Positions 7,918 through 17,328 of a DNA stretch of 64,000 bases are shown one piece after another. This stretch comes from an uncultured Hellea sp. (lineage in GTDB: Bacteria; Pseudomonadota; Alphaproteobacteria; Caulobacterales; Maricaulaceae). Within the stretch, counting starts at the first letter, position 1; every line of letters starts with the position of its first letter. The stretch spans positions 86,304 through 150,303 of the forward strand of contig CALLMD010000004.1 of assembly GCA_938007935.1 (NCBI GenBank). Reading direction: 5' to 3'. The translations under genes were made by a program, and so were the position numbers. The notes beneath the pieces are model-generated. The model saw nothing but the letters and a program-made list of their open reading frames with translations, did not search any database and was not told where the DNA came from.

Positions 7918-8873
7918 TGAAGAAACTAGGAGGAGCAGCGCTCCTCATTTTGCTTGCCGCTGGCGTTTGGGTGAATAGCCGATTGCCTGCGCCGCATGTG
8001 AAGGCCAGAAGTTTCCCTGACTATTCGGTTATCCCGCAAGATTTTGATTGGGCCGAATTATCTCCCAACAACAAAGAATATAAGGGTTCATTCACCACAT
8101 ATGGTGGAGGTTCCTCCCACAATATGCACTTCCCTAGAAATTTGGTCACCTTTCTTCCGAGTTTAGGTCGCGAAGCGACAGACTTTATGGAATTATCAAG
8201 AAAAGTTGAGATGCAAGGTTTCTCGATAGATATCGTAGATTTCGTTTCTCTCAAAAGAGATGAAGCTCCGAATAATTTCGAGGACTATGCTAAAATCTTT
8301 TCACCACATATATTAGCAGGATACGAATTCAGAGACGACGAAAAAGTTGCAATTGTAGGACACGCATTTGGAAATCGGGTCGCAAGAAAAATAGCGAGCC
8401 GCAAACCTGAGCGCGTTAGCGCCGTCGTCCTCCTCGCGGCGGGCGGGCAAGTGCCGATGGAACCCAAGGCCGAGCAATCGCTCAAGAATATTTTCAATCC
8501 CCTGCGCAGCTATAAATCGCGCATGAAAGATGTCGAATATGCGTTCTTTGCAGATGGCAATGAGGTACCTGTTTATTGGAAACGCGGCTGGCATACCAAA
8601 ACGGCTATGGCACAAGCGGAAGCTGTTGCAAATAGCGCGGGCGATGACAGTTGGCACTGCGCGGGCGGCGTGCCAATGCTGATTGTGCAGTCGATGCAGG
8701 ACCGTATCGCGCCCATTGAGAATGCCTACGCCTTAAAAGAGAAATGCCCGCAGGAGGTCGAGATTGTTGAGGTTCAAAATGCGGGCCATGCTCTGCTTCC
8801 CGAACAACCCGAAGCGGTGGCCAAAGCTGTGCTTGACTTTCTCGCCAAACACCACCCTTCTGCGCCTAAGTAA
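7917..8873 (+). CDS. Membrane-anchored alpha/beta hydrolase-fold protein with Ala in the nucleophile position
   Basis: A GTG start shares its first base with the upstream TAG stop. The protein (318 residues) opens with a single hydrophobic segment (GGAALLILLAAGVWV) that should anchor or export it. The alpha/beta hydrolase fold is recognisable from VAIVGHAFGNRVARKIA, SMQDRIAPIENA (D262) and NAGHALLPEQPEAV (H291). The nucleophile elbow reads GHAFG, so the usual serine is Ala150. Acid and His are kept, yet a normal esterase reaction is unlikely. It may be a binding protein, or another Ser may serve. The stretch from about 8060 to 8390 is richer in A/T than both flanks of the same gene. Confidence 0.75.
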   Translation: MKKLGGAALLILLAAGVWVNSRLPAPHVKARSFPDYSVIPQDFDWAELSPNNKEYKGSFTTYGGGSSHNMHFPRNLVTFLPSLGREATDFMELSRKVEMQGFSIDIVDFVSLKRDEAPNNFEDYAKIFSPHILAGYEFRDDEKVAIVGHAFGNRVARKIASRKPERVSAVVLLAAGGQVPMEPKAEQSLKNIFNPLRSYKSRMKDVEYAFFADGNEVPVYWKRGWHTKTAMAQAEAVANSAGDDSWHCAGGVPMLIVQSMQDRIAPIENAYALKEKCPQEVEIVEVQNAGHALLPEQPEAVAKAVLDFLAKHHPSAPK

Positions 8874-8922
8874 AACTGAACACTTCTACCCGGCGTAATA
8901 AACAAAATAATTGGGAACATCT

Positions 8923-9756
8923 ATGACTGAGATTGCAAATAAAACCGCTTTCGTAACGGGGGCGGCATCAGGCATAGGCTTGGCGCTGACCAAAGCTTTA
9001 TTAGCGCGCGGGGCCAAAGTCATGATGGCGGATATGAATGCCGAAGGCCTGAAAGCCGCGCAAGCCAGCCTAGACCGCCCCGATGATACAGCCATAATCG
9101 TATGCGATGTTGCAGATGCCACCTCTGTGCAAGGCGCTGCCAAAGCGACAATTGATAGATTTGGAAAAGCGCATCTCGTTTTCAATAACGCCGGTGTTAG
9201 CCTTGCGGGCCTGCCGGGGAAATTTAATCTTGAGGATTGGCGATGGATTGTGGACATCAACATTATGGGCATTGTCTATGGCTGCGAGACTTTCATCCCC
9301 TTAATCGCCTCTCATGGTGAAGGCGGACATATCATCAATACAGCCTCTATGGCAGGACATGTCACAAATCCTGGCATGGGGCCTTATTTTGCCACTAAAT
9401 TTGCCGTGGTCGGATACTCAGAAGCCTTGCGCATGGAGTTAAAAAATATCGGCATAGGTGTCTCTTGTCTGTGTCCAACATGGATAAAATCCAACATACA
9501 TAACACCTCGGATAAGAGCCCTGGCGCAGTTAATTCACGCGAAGAGTTTAAAAGCTCTAAAGCCTATCAAACAGTCAAGTCCTTGATTGAAAATGGAATG
9601 TCTCCCGATATTTATGCGGAGCTTTGTATGAAGGGCATCGGGGCGAACCGAATGCATATTTTCAATGACCCCGAAACGCGTCAAGCCATGCTTGATCGTC
9701 ACACGTCAACTATGGCAGATTATGATGCTTGCTTGACTGATTTAGGGATAGCTTAA
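8923..9756 (+). CDS. Short-chain dehydrogenase/reductase
   Basis: A classical SDR of 277 residues. The cofactor motif is TGAASGIG, the structural motif NNAG appears in VFNNAGVSLAG, the catalytic Ser lies in INTASMAGHV, and the YxxxK pair in GPYFATKFAVVGYSEAL. It oxidises or reduces an alcohol or ketone with NAD(P). MADMN after the second strand suggests NAD preference. I took the ATG at 8923 over an in-frame TTG at 8911. It closes the plus-strand acyl catabolism operon, 49 bases after the hydrolase gene, and its stop overlaps the convergent recQ stop by four bases. The substrate is unknown. Confidence 0.85.
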   Translation: MTEIANKTAFVTGAASGIGLALTKALLARGAKVMMADMNAEGLKAAQASLDRPDDTAIIVCDVADATSVQGAAKATIDRFGKAHLVFNNAGVSLAGLPGKFNLEDWRWIVDINIMGIVYGCETFIPLIASHGEGGHIINTASMAGHVTNPGMGPYFATKFAVVGYSEALRMELKNIGIGVSCLCPTWIKSNIHNTSDKSPGAVNSREEFKSSKAYQTVKSLIENGMSPDIYAELCMKGIGANRMHIFNDPETRQAMLDRHTSTMADYDACLTDLGIA

Positions 9757-11552
9757 GCTTCGCCGATAACGTTTAAAAAAGCTTCGCCGTAACGCTCATA
9801 TTTAGTTTCGCCAACACCTGAAACGTCCAGCATTTCAGCCTTATTAGACGGCACTTTCGCGACCATATCCATAAGCGTTGCGTCGGAGAAAACAACAAAG
9901 GCAGGCTTTCCTAGCTCGCGCGCAAATTCCATGCGCAGAGATTTTAGCCGCGAGAGCAAGTCTTTCTCATCTGCATTAAGCGCAGTTTCCGCAATCGCTT
10001 TTCGGGCCTGTCGCGCCGTTTTTTCGGTGCGGCCGACAGCGATGTCTTTACATTCAAAGACCGCCTGACCCGCCAGAATATCCAAAGCGCCCTGCTCTAA
10101 GGTCAGCGCGCCATAACGGCTTATATCCATACTGATAATCCCTGCGCCAAAGGCTTGGCGGATAAGGGCTTGCAGATAGGGTTTTCCAAATTCTTTACCC
10201 CCGCCAAATGCAGCCAGATTGTCATGGGAGAACTGAACAACGCGGTCTGTTGCTTCGCCCCGCGTCACAGCAATAACATGGGTTGTCCCAAAGCGTTGTC
10301 CCGTTTCAGATATCGCCGCAAAGAGCGCCTTGGCGGGCAAGGTTGCGTCAATCATATCAGGCGGGCTCATACAATTATCACAATTCCCGCAAGGCTCTGC
10401 GGGCTCGCCGAAATAACTTAATAATAACGCGCGGCGGCATCCCGACGCCTCGCAATATCCCAGCAAGGCATCAAGGCGCTTATGCTCGCGCATTTGATGT
10501 TCACTATCGCTCCCATCATCACTAATAAATTGCCGCCGCATTCGAATATCATCAAGGCCATATAAAAGCGCCGTCACCGCAGGATTTCCGTCGCGACCCG
10601 CACGGCCAATCTCTTGATAAAAGGCCTCAAGGCTGCCCGGAATATTCATGTGATAGACAAAGCGAATATCAGGCTTATCAATCCCCATGCCAAAGGCAAT
10701 AGTCGCCACCATCACCACCCCGTCTTCAGCCATAAACCGTTCTTGATTTTCAAAACGCGTCTCGGGCGGCAAGCCAGCGTGATAAGGCAGCGCCTTATAG
10801 CCCGCGGCCTTAAGGACATCGGCATATTTTTCTGTGTTTTTACGCGACAGACAGTAAACAATACCCGATTGCCCCTGCGCCGTTTTCATGAATTCCATAA
10901 GCTGTTCACGGCGATTTCGTAGCGGCGAGACAGCAAGTGACAAATTCGGACGGTCAAAGCCTTGAACAATCGTGCGGCCATTTCCGCTAAAAAGTTTATC
11001 CGCAATATCTTTTTGGGTCAGCTCATCCGCCGTAGCTGTAAAAGCGGCCATACGCGCATTTGGAAACAGGTCTTTCAGGCGCTGCAAATCTGCATATTCA
11101 GGACGAAAAGCAGGCCCCCATTTAGAGACGCAATGCGCTTCATCGACGACAAACATGGCCGGGTTAAGTGATTTCATGGCAGATAACATACGCCCCGTCA
11201 TCAGGCGTTCGGGCGACATATATAATAGCTTTGTGCCGCCATGGGTGACCGCTTGCCATTCGGCTATATTATCTTCACGCGATTGCCCTGAATGCAGCGC
11301 GCTGACTTTGACGCCGTTCATCCGCAATCCCGCCACTTGGTTATCCATCAAAGCGACAAGCGGCGAAATTACAATTGTCGGGCGCTCAAATAAAAGCGCG
11401 GGCACTTGATAACAAAGAGACTTCCCTGCCCCCGTCGGCATAACCGCCAGCACGCTTTGTCCCTCAACAAGCGCGGAAATAACGTCGCTTTGCCCCGGAC
11501 GAAACGCATCAAAACCAAAGGTATCTTTTAAAACCGATTCAGGTGATTTCAT
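9753..11552 (-). CDS. recQ: ATP-dependent DNA helicase RecQ
   Basis: A 3'-5' DNA helicase of repair and recombination. The protein (599 residues from the ATG at 11552) begins FGFDAFRPGQ and carries Walker A MPTGAGKSLCYQVP, the DEAH box VVDEAHCVSKWG, the Arg-finger motif QEIGRAGRDG, the RecQ zinc site (CEASGC...CGNCDNC), a winged helix, and a C-terminal HRDC domain (LRMEFARELGKPAFVVF...GVGETKYERYG). A TTG at 11588 would add 12 residues. I prefer the ATG because the distance to the FRPGQ motif then resembles known RecQ proteins. It diverges from the MFS gene. Confidence 0.93.
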   Translation of the reverse strand: MKSPESVLKDTFGFDAFRPGQSDVISALVEGQSVLAVMPTGAGKSLCYQVPALLFERPTIVISPLVALMDNQVAGLRMNGVKVSALHSGQSREDNIAEWQAVTHGGTKLLYMSPERLMTGRMLSAMKSLNPAMFVVDEAHCVSKWGPAFRPEYADLQRLKDLFPNARMAAFTATADELTQKDIADKLFSGNGRTIVQGFDRPNLSLAVSPLRNRREQLMEFMKTAQGQSGIVYCLSRKNTEKYADVLKAAGYKALPYHAGLPPETRFENQERFMAEDGVVMVATIAFGMGIDKPDIRFVYHMNIPGSLEAFYQEIGRAGRDGNPAVTALLYGLDDIRMRRQFISDDGSDSEHQMREHKRLDALLGYCEASGCRRALLLSYFGEPAEPCGNCDNCMSPPDMIDATLPAKALFAAISETGQRFGTTHVIAVTRGEATDRVVQFSHDNLAAFGGGKEFGKPYLQALIRQAFGAGIISMDISRYGALTLEQGALDILAGQAVFECKDIAVGRTEKTARQARKAIAETALNADEKDLLSRLKSLRMEFARELGKPAFVVFSDATLMDMVAKVPSNKAEMLDVSGVGETKYERYGEAFLNVIGEA

Positions 11553-11686
11553 GTAGAGGTTACTGGCCTCACAAAAGCCCGCCCGCAAGAGCGCAGACAG
11601 TAAATCTTCGATAATTCTGAAGATAGATGTTTGTATCCATTCAAGTCAAAGCTTGACCTCTTTGTAAGGCGCGCCCATCAGGCTTT

Positions 11687-12913
11687 ATGAGTCAAAATAG
11701 CGATCAGTTTGCGGCCTTTCGCCATTCGAGCTATCAACGCTACTTTGTCGCGCGTTTTCTAACCGCTTTTTCCTTTCATGCCATCTCAACGGCTATCGGG
11801 TGGCATATCTGGGTTGAAACAGAAAATCCTTTTTGGCTGGGCATGATTGGTCTCGTCCAATTCCTCCCAGCACTTTTGCTTGTCCTCGTTACTGGCCTCG
11901 TAACCGACCGATATAGCCGCCGGATCGTCATGGCGAGCGCGATAATTGGCATGGCGACGGGTAGCCTATGCCTCACAATTATGGCGGGCTCAGGCCCTTT
12001 CAATCCCATCTGGGTTATGGCTGTTTTGGCGGGTTTCGGGGTTGCGCGCGCCTTTCATTCACCTGCATCCGCCTCACTTGTCGTCAATCTTGTTCCTAAA
12101 AAGGATTTCCAAAACGCTATTGGATGGATCACATCATCATGGCAACTCGCCAGTATCTTCGGCCCTGTTGCTGGCGGTTTATTAGCAGCCTATTCCCGAA
12201 CCGCGCCTTATCTTTGCGCCGCCATATTAATGTGCCTTTCAGCAGGCCTCATTCTCTCCATCGCAAAACCTGCGCAGGCGATAAGTAAGAAAAAAATAGA
12301 TATTGGCGTCTTACTTGGCGGGTTTAAATATATTTGGAAAACGAAAATTGTTCTTGGAGCCATTACGCTTGATCTTTTTGCGGTCATGCTTGGCGGTGTT
12401 GTCGCCCTCATGCCTATTTTTGCAAAAGAAATACTGGGCATGGGCCCCTCAGGATTGGGCTGGCTGCGCGCCGCGCCGGGAATTGGCGCGATAGCTGTGG
12501 TTATCTGGATGACTCGATTTCCAATCAAAGATCATGCAGGCCTCATCTTATTAGGGGCTGTCGCGCTCTTTGGCGCGGCGACGGCGCTATTCGGCTTTTC
12601 GACATCTATCTGGTTATCCCTCTTCGCGCTCTTTCTGGTCGGCGCGCTGGATATGGTTAGCGTTATTATCCGCGAAGTTTTGTTACAGCTTTGGACACCA
12701 GATGAAGTGCGCGGACGGGTTAATGCCGTCAACTCTATTTTCCTTATGGCCTCCAACGAACTTGGCGAGGCCCGCGCTGGTTTCTTTGCGGCCAAATGGG
12801 GCGCGATCGTAACGGTTATTGGCGGCGGTATCGCCGCTATTGGCGTCACCGCGCTTTGTGGTATGTTCTTTCCCCAGCTACGAAAAGTTAGACAGCTTGA
12901 TAAGGTTGATTAA
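11687..12913 (+). CDS. MFS transporter (EntS/MFS_3-like exporter)
   Basis: A 408-residue protein with about twelve hydrophobic helices in two halves. GLVTDRYSRRIVM is the loop 2-3 motif of the major facilitator superfamily, and an N-terminal FRHSSYQRYFVARFLTAFSFHAI is typical of the enterobactin exporter-like branch. It sits in the inner membrane and uses the proton gradient, most likely to export a small molecule. The ABC exporter gene follows after 62 bases in the same direction, so the two may share a transcript. No siderophore or antibiotic synthesis genes are near, so the substrate stays unknown. Confidence 0.83.
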   Translation: MSQNSDQFAAFRHSSYQRYFVARFLTAFSFHAISTAIGWHIWVETENPFWLGMIGLVQFLPALLLVLVTGLVTDRYSRRIVMASAIIGMATGSLCLTIMAGSGPFNPIWVMAVLAGFGVARAFHSPASASLVVNLVPKKDFQNAIGWITSSWQLASIFGPVAGGLLAAYSRTAPYLCAAILMCLSAGLILSIAKPAQAISKKKIDIGVLLGGFKYIWKTKIVLGAITLDLFAVMLGGVVALMPIFAKEILGMGPSGLGWLRAAPGIGAIAVVIWMTRFPIKDHAGLILLGAVALFGAATALFGFSTSIWLSLFALFLVGALDMVSVIIREVLLQLWTPDEVRGRVNAVNSIFLMASNELGEARAGFFAAKWGAIVTVIGGGIAAIGVTALCGMFFPQLRKVRQLDKVD

Positions 12914-12975
12914 GAGAGCAGATGCCGCACTTAACGTCCTTGCGAGAGACTTACGGGGAGTGCTAGAGGCGGCCA

Positions 12976-14868
12976 ATGGTTGATGACATTGATGATAGTC
13001 GTTCCGCAGGCGCTGCCCTTACGGCCAGCATAGAGCTTGATAAGGATAAACGGGGTAAAGCGCGTACCGTAAAGCCTTTGAGACAGCTTTGGCCTTATAT
13101 TACGCGCTATAAAGCTATGGTTTTTGCTTTCCTTCTATTTCTCATCCTCGCCGCAGCCATGCAACTATCTATTGGTCTGGCAGTAAAAGTCATAACAGAT
13201 TGCGGTTTTGTTGGGGACGCGCAAGCCACGGCAGATTATTGTTCTCGATTTTCGGTTGGTGATGACCGTAAGATGGGATCATATTTTAAATTTGCGATGC
13301 TTATTGGTATCGGCGCTGCTATTTTTGGAGCTTTGCGATTTTATTTTATCAGCGTTCTTGGACAGCGTGTAATCGCAGATATTCGCATAGCCGTTTACAA
13401 TAAACTAACACGGCTCTCGCCAGAATTTTTCGAACGAGTCCACACTGGAGAAGTCCTCTCCCGTTTAACAACAGATACAACACTTATTGAGTCTGTTATA
13501 GGATCATCCGTTTCCTTTGCCATACGGTCTATCGCAACGAGTCTTGGCTCTCTCATCATCATGTTCTTTATTAGCTGGAAACTGGCATTACTTGTTCTAC
13601 TCATTGGACCAATTATTATCCTGCCAACAATCTTGATTGGCCGTCGTATTCGTACGCTATCACGGTCAAGTCAGGATAACTTAGCAATGGCATCCTCACG
13701 CGCAGGCGAAAGCCTTGGTGCTATACAGACTGTGCAAGCTTTCACACGGGAAGACAAAGAACGCCGTGCTTTTTCCAAGGCAGTAGAAAATACATTCACG
13801 GCGCACCGCAAGCGTCTTCTGGTCAGAGCCCTTATGACTCTGATTATTTTTGGCTTAGGTATGAGCGGCATGGTCGGAGTTTTCTGGTACGGCGCGCATG
13901 AGGTTCAACAATTCAAAGCTTCTGGTGGTAGCACAGGTATGACGAGCGGGGATATCTTTGCCTTTGGCATTTATGCCTTTAGCGTCGTCTCAGGAGTAGG
14001 GTTTTTAACGGGTACATGGACAGAACTTTTACGCGCATCGGGCGCAACCGAACGCGTTATGGAGCTTCTAAGCGAAGAGCCCACGATTAAAGCACCATCA
14101 AATCCTAGCGTTATAAATAAAGCCGGCGGTAAGATAAGATTTAAAAACGTCCATTTTGTCTATCCCTCTCGTCCTTCAGAACAGGCCTTAAATAATATCA
14201 GTTTTGATATTCAAGAAGGCGAAACAGTGGCCTTAGTCGGACCATCAGGGGCAGGGAAATCAACGATATTCCAAGTTTTACTGCGCTTTTACGATACTCA
14301 ATCAGGTTCTGTTGAAGTTAATAATGTTGAAATAACCAAACTCACACCCCAAAATCTACGCCAGCAATTTGCTATTGTTCAGCAAAATACACCCCTCTTC
14401 TCTGGTTCAGCCATGGAAAATATTCGCTATGGCCGAGAAGGGGCTAGCGATGCTGATGTTATAAGCGCAGCCAAAGCGGCTTTCGCGCATGATTTTATTT
14501 CGCAGCTTCCCGAAGGCTATGAGACTGACCTTGGCGAGTCGGCCGTCACGCTCTCTGGCGGCCAAAGACAGCGCCTTGCCATTGCGCGCGCTATATTGCG
14601 TGACGCTCCTATCTTGCTACTTGATGAAGCCACCAGCGCGCTTGACGCCGAGAGCGAACGCGCGGTTCAAAAAGCCTTTGAGGATATGTCCAAAACCAAA
14701 ACCACATTGGTTATCGCGCACCGCCTCGCAACCGTACTCAAAGCTGACCGCATTATCGTCATGGAAGACGGCAAGGTTGTAGAAACGGGGACGCATGATG
14801 AACTCATGTCTATAGACGGGCTCTATGCTCGCCTCGCCCATCTTCAATTTGATACGGCGGCGATTTAG
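12976..14868 (+). CDS. ABC exporter, fused permease and ATPase (MsbA-like)
   Basis: A 630-residue half-transporter. Residues about 30-330 form the six-helix permease domain (LGQRVIADIRIAVYNKL is the coupling-helix region). Residues about 370-625 are the nucleotide-binding domain with Walker A GPSGAGKST, Q-loop, signature LSGGQRQRLAIARA, Walker B ILLLDEATSALD and the H-loop VIAHRL. It acts as a homodimer in the inner membrane, exporting lipid or a hydrophobic compound. There is no C39 peptidase domain, so it is not a bacteriocin-type peptide exporter. Its stop abuts the convergent SOUL gene without any spacer. Confidence 0.88.
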   Translation: MVDDIDDSRSAGAALTASIELDKDKRGKARTVKPLRQLWPYITRYKAMVFAFLLFLILAAAMQLSIGLAVKVITDCGFVGDAQATADYCSRFSVGDDRKMGSYFKFAMLIGIGAAIFGALRFYFISVLGQRVIADIRIAVYNKLTRLSPEFFERVHTGEVLSRLTTDTTLIESVIGSSVSFAIRSIATSLGSLIIMFFISWKLALLVLLIGPIIILPTILIGRRIRTLSRSSQDNLAMASSRAGESLGAIQTVQAFTREDKERRAFSKAVENTFTAHRKRLLVRALMTLIIFGLGMSGMVGVFWYGAHEVQQFKASGGSTGMTSGDIFAFGIYAFSVVSGVGFLTGTWTELLRASGATERVMELLSEEPTIKAPSNPSVINKAGGKIRFKNVHFVYPSRPSEQALNNISFDIQEGETVALVGPSGAGKSTIFQVLLRFYDTQSGSVEVNNVEITKLTPQNLRQQFAIVQQNTPLFSGSAMENIRYGREGASDADVISAAKAAFAHDFISQLPEGYETDLGESAVTLSGGQRQRLAIARAILRDAPILLLDEATSALDAESERAVQKAFEDMSKTKTTLVIAHRLATVLKADRIIVMEDGKVVETGTHDELMSIDGLYARLAHLQFDTAAI

Positions 14869-15501
14869 CTACTGCGCAATACGGTAATGCACCTCATTAC
14901 GTCGAAACATGGGCGGCACAAATGGCGCATCGTAAAAGGCATATTCTGGGCCGCTTAATATCTTAATCCCATTTGCCTCCATATAGGCCGTTAAACGCTC
15001 TTGATGTTTTCCAATATTCTTCTTCGACGATCGTCCTGCGAACCTGATACTAATCGTACGGTAAGGCTTCGTTTCCACAATCCGAATATCGGGATCTAGG
15101 GGCACAGGTAAAGTCTCTTTGGAATATTGCGATGGCATCATAAAGTTAACTGTCCAGCGCCCATCATTAGACGGCGTTTGAACTACAGGGGCTGTCATCG
15201 CTATGGACTCTGATTTGGGCGTTTGCATCACAGGCGAGGTCATAGCTATTTTTGATTGAACTTTATTATCGCCAAATATGAATGCTGCTAGCTTACGAAA
15301 GCCGCGATTAGCGGCCCTGTCTCGGTCCCCCATAACGGTAACTTCTGCCAACAGCATCTCAGGATAATCGCGAATTTCAATCTTATCATCGCTTTGAACA
15401 ATGGTGTAATCAGGTTTTTCGGTTGCCTGTGCCGCAGGGGCTAAACTCATAAAACACGCTCCCAAAACAACAAAAATAATACTGGTTAGAAAATGCTTCA
15501 T
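14869..15501 (-). CDS. Exported SOUL heme-binding family protein
   Basis: A 210-residue protein with a signal peptide (FLTSIIFVVLGACFMSLAPAAQA) followed by a SOUL domain: EIRDYPEMLLAEVTVMGDRDRAANRGFRKLAAFIFGDN, then two near-identical MTSPV/MTAPVVQTP segments characteristic of the family, and a FAGRSSKKNIGKHQERL region. SOUL proteins bind heme or porphyrin in some members. A periplasmic location is predicted. It stands alone between an ABC exporter and a LacI regulator, so context gives no function. The family assignment is firm; heme binding is untested. Confidence 0.85.
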   Translation of the reverse strand: MKHFLTSIIFVVLGACFMSLAPAAQATEKPDYTIVQSDDKIEIRDYPEMLLAEVTVMGDRDRAANRGFRKLAAFIFGDNKVQSKIAMTSPVMQTPKSESIAMTAPVVQTPSNDGRWTVNFMMPSQYSKETLPVPLDPDIRIVETKPYRTISIRFAGRSSKKNIGKHQERLTAYMEANGIKILSGPEYAFYDAPFVPPMFRRNEVHYRIAQ

Positions 15502-15559
15502 AATACGGCTCCTAACTTAATTACGAAGCAGATAAGAAAACGATTTAATATTTAGCAGT

Positions 15560-16567
15560 TCAGCGCTTTGGTGCGGTGGAGTCCCGAATAATCAAGTCGT
15601 GTTCCATACAATAGGATTTCAACCGCTCTTCATCCTCTGGCGGCCTAATCAATAGCTCGGCGGCGCTGTACCCCATGTCATAAATAGGCTGCTTTATCGT
15701 TGTAAGTTGCGGCCAAAGAATTTTGGCCAGCGGTGTGTCATCAAAGCCAACAACAGATAATTGATCCGGCACAGATAAGCCTTTGCGCCCTGCAACGGAG
15801 ACCACACCTGCCGCCATATCGTCATTACTGGCAAATATGGCGCTCGGGTGTTTATCTTGCCCTAAGACCTGCATCGCGGCGTCCACACCTGACTTGAACG
15901 AAAAGTCGCCATCGGCAAACCATTTGGAGTTGGGCGTGATTCCATGCGCGGCTAAGGCTTCCTTATAGCCTGTAAAGCGCTGCGATGAGGAACTATGTCG
16001 CGGCGGGCCTTTGATAAACCCAATATCCCTGTGACCAAGTCCGATAAGATATTCAGTTATTTCCCGCGCGGCCTGCACATTATCCATTTTCACACAAGAC
16101 ACGCCCTCAATTTCATAGGAGGGCGCAACAGGCACAAAGTCGATACCCAAACGTTTCAAGATTTTAAAAATTTCGGGGCTATCACTAAATGGGGCCGTCA
16201 GGATAATTCCGTCCACAGGCAGGCGCTCAAGGCGGCGCTCAAAATCATCACTAATATGCTCGCTGGACATATCAAAAGCTTCGACAACCAGATGATAGCC
16301 ATTTTCACGGCAGGCTTCGATAGCGCCAGCTTGAAGATTGGTCAGATAGTTAGGGCTGGATGAGCCAAACATCAGCGCAATCAAATAGGATTTTGAACTG
16401 GCAAGGCCCCGCGCGGCAAGATTAGGTGAATATCTTAAATCTTTGGCAACGGCCAAGACACGCTCACGCGTTTTCAAGGCCACGTTTGGTTCATTATTCA
16501 GAACACGGGAAACCGTCTTCATTGAAACGCCCGCCTGCTTGGCGACATCTGTTATTGTTGCTTTCAT
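15560..16567 (-). CDS. LacI-family transcriptional regulator
   Basis: A 335-residue repressor. The N-terminal helix-turn-helix and hinge read ATITDVAKQAGVSMKTVSRVLNN, followed by RYSPNLAARGLA. The rest is a periplasmic-binding-protein fold (ALMFGSSSPNYL, GIILTAPFSDSPEI, IFASNDDMAAG, VVGFDDTPLA) that binds a small effector, usually a sugar. The ATG at 16567 is used; an in-frame TTG 12 bases upstream has no ribosome site. The gene lies 23 bases behind a pterin-reductase-like SDR in what looks like one transcript. No sugar genes are nearby, so effector and targets are unknown. Confidence 0.87.
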   Translation of the reverse strand: MKATITDVAKQAGVSMKTVSRVLNNEPNVALKTRERVLAVAKDLRYSPNLAARGLASSKSYLIALMFGSSSPNYLTNLQAGAIEACRENGYHLVVEAFDMSSEHISDDFERRLERLPVDGIILTAPFSDSPEIFKILKRLGIDFVPVAPSYEIEGVSCVKMDNVQAAREITEYLIGLGHRDIGFIKGPPRHSSSSQRFTGYKEALAAHGITPNSKWFADGDFSFKSGVDAAMQVLGQDKHPSAIFASNDDMAAGVVSVAGRKGLSVPDQLSVVGFDDTPLAKILWPQLTTIKQPIYDMGYSAAELLIRPPEDEERLKSYCMEHDLIIRDSTAPKR

Positions 16568-16590
16568 GTCTCCGCCCAATTTAGGGTAGC

Positions 16591-17328
16591 TTACGCGAGA
16601 TGCTGTCCGCTATCAACCGTTAGCATTTGTCCCGTCACAGAGCCGGCACCTAATAAATAGAGCGCTGCCTCAAGAATATTATCAGGTGAAGACCCACGGC
16701 CCAGTAATGTTGACGCAGCTTCTAGAGCAAATTCATCTGGCGTTTGCGCTTTGTTTTGTAAGGTCGGCCCAGGCCCTATGGCATTGACGCGAATGCGCGG
16801 AGCCAAGCTTTGAGCCAATGTTTTCGTCGCTGCATAAAGAGCGGCCTTAGACACGCCATAGGTAAAATATGATGGGGCGGGCTTAAGGACCCTTTGGTCA
16901 ATCATATTGATAATCGAACCAAGCTCGCCCTCTGGTAATTGCGCCGCAAAAGCCTGAGATAAAATAAGCGGGGCGCGCAGATTGACATCCATGTGATAGT
17001 CATATTCCGCGTTAGAAAAATCAGCCGCGTTATCATCTTCAAAGGTGGAGGCATTATTGATAAGCGCAGTCAGGGGCGTGCCGAGAGCCTGCCCTGCCCG
17101 CACCACTAACGAGCTCACATCTTGAGGAACAAAGAGGTTACCTTGAACGGTTTCTGCTTTGCCGCCCTCGCTTTTAATCTGTGCCGTCAGAGCCTGCGCG
17201 CCTTCGCGGCTTCGGTTATAGTGAATGGCAACAGCCCATCCCTGCTTTGCGAGGCCTCTAGCAAGATGCGCCCCGACCCTTGCGCCTGCGCCCGTTATGA
17301 GAACCGACTTCATGTGAGCCTTACTCAT
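16591..17328 (-). CDS. SDR oxidoreductase, FolM/pteridine-reductase-like
   Basis: A 245-residue SDR with the motif TGAGARVGAHLARGLA in place of the usual TGxxxGIG, which is typical of pteridine reductase and FolM-type enzymes. NNAST and TYGVSKAALYAATKTLA supply the remaining catalytic elements, and NAIGPGP follows. The start is taken at 17328 because its ATGA overlaps the stop of the upstream pterin synthase homologue; an internal ATG at 17313 is the alternative. The partner gene makes a reduced-pterin role (dihydromonapterin or dihydrobiopterin reduction) plausible. That function is inferred from motif plus context. Confidence 0.75.
   Translation of the reverse strand: MSKAHMKSVLITGAGARVGAHLARGLAKQGWAVAIHYNRSREGAQALTAQIKSEGGKAETVQGNLFVPQDVSSLVVRAGQALGTPLTALINNASTFEDDNAADFSNAEYDYHMDVNLRAPLILSQAFAAQLPEGELGSIINMIDQRVLKPAPSYFTYGVSKAALYAATKTLAQSLAPRIRVNAIGPGPTLQNKAQTPDEFALEAASTLLGRGSSPDNILEAALYLLGAGSVTGQMLTVDSGQHLA

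Noticed and set aside
12976..14868. ABC exporter as the motor for the giant protein
   Set aside because: It is 21 kb or more away, lacks a C39-like domain, and sits in a different operon beside an MFS gene.
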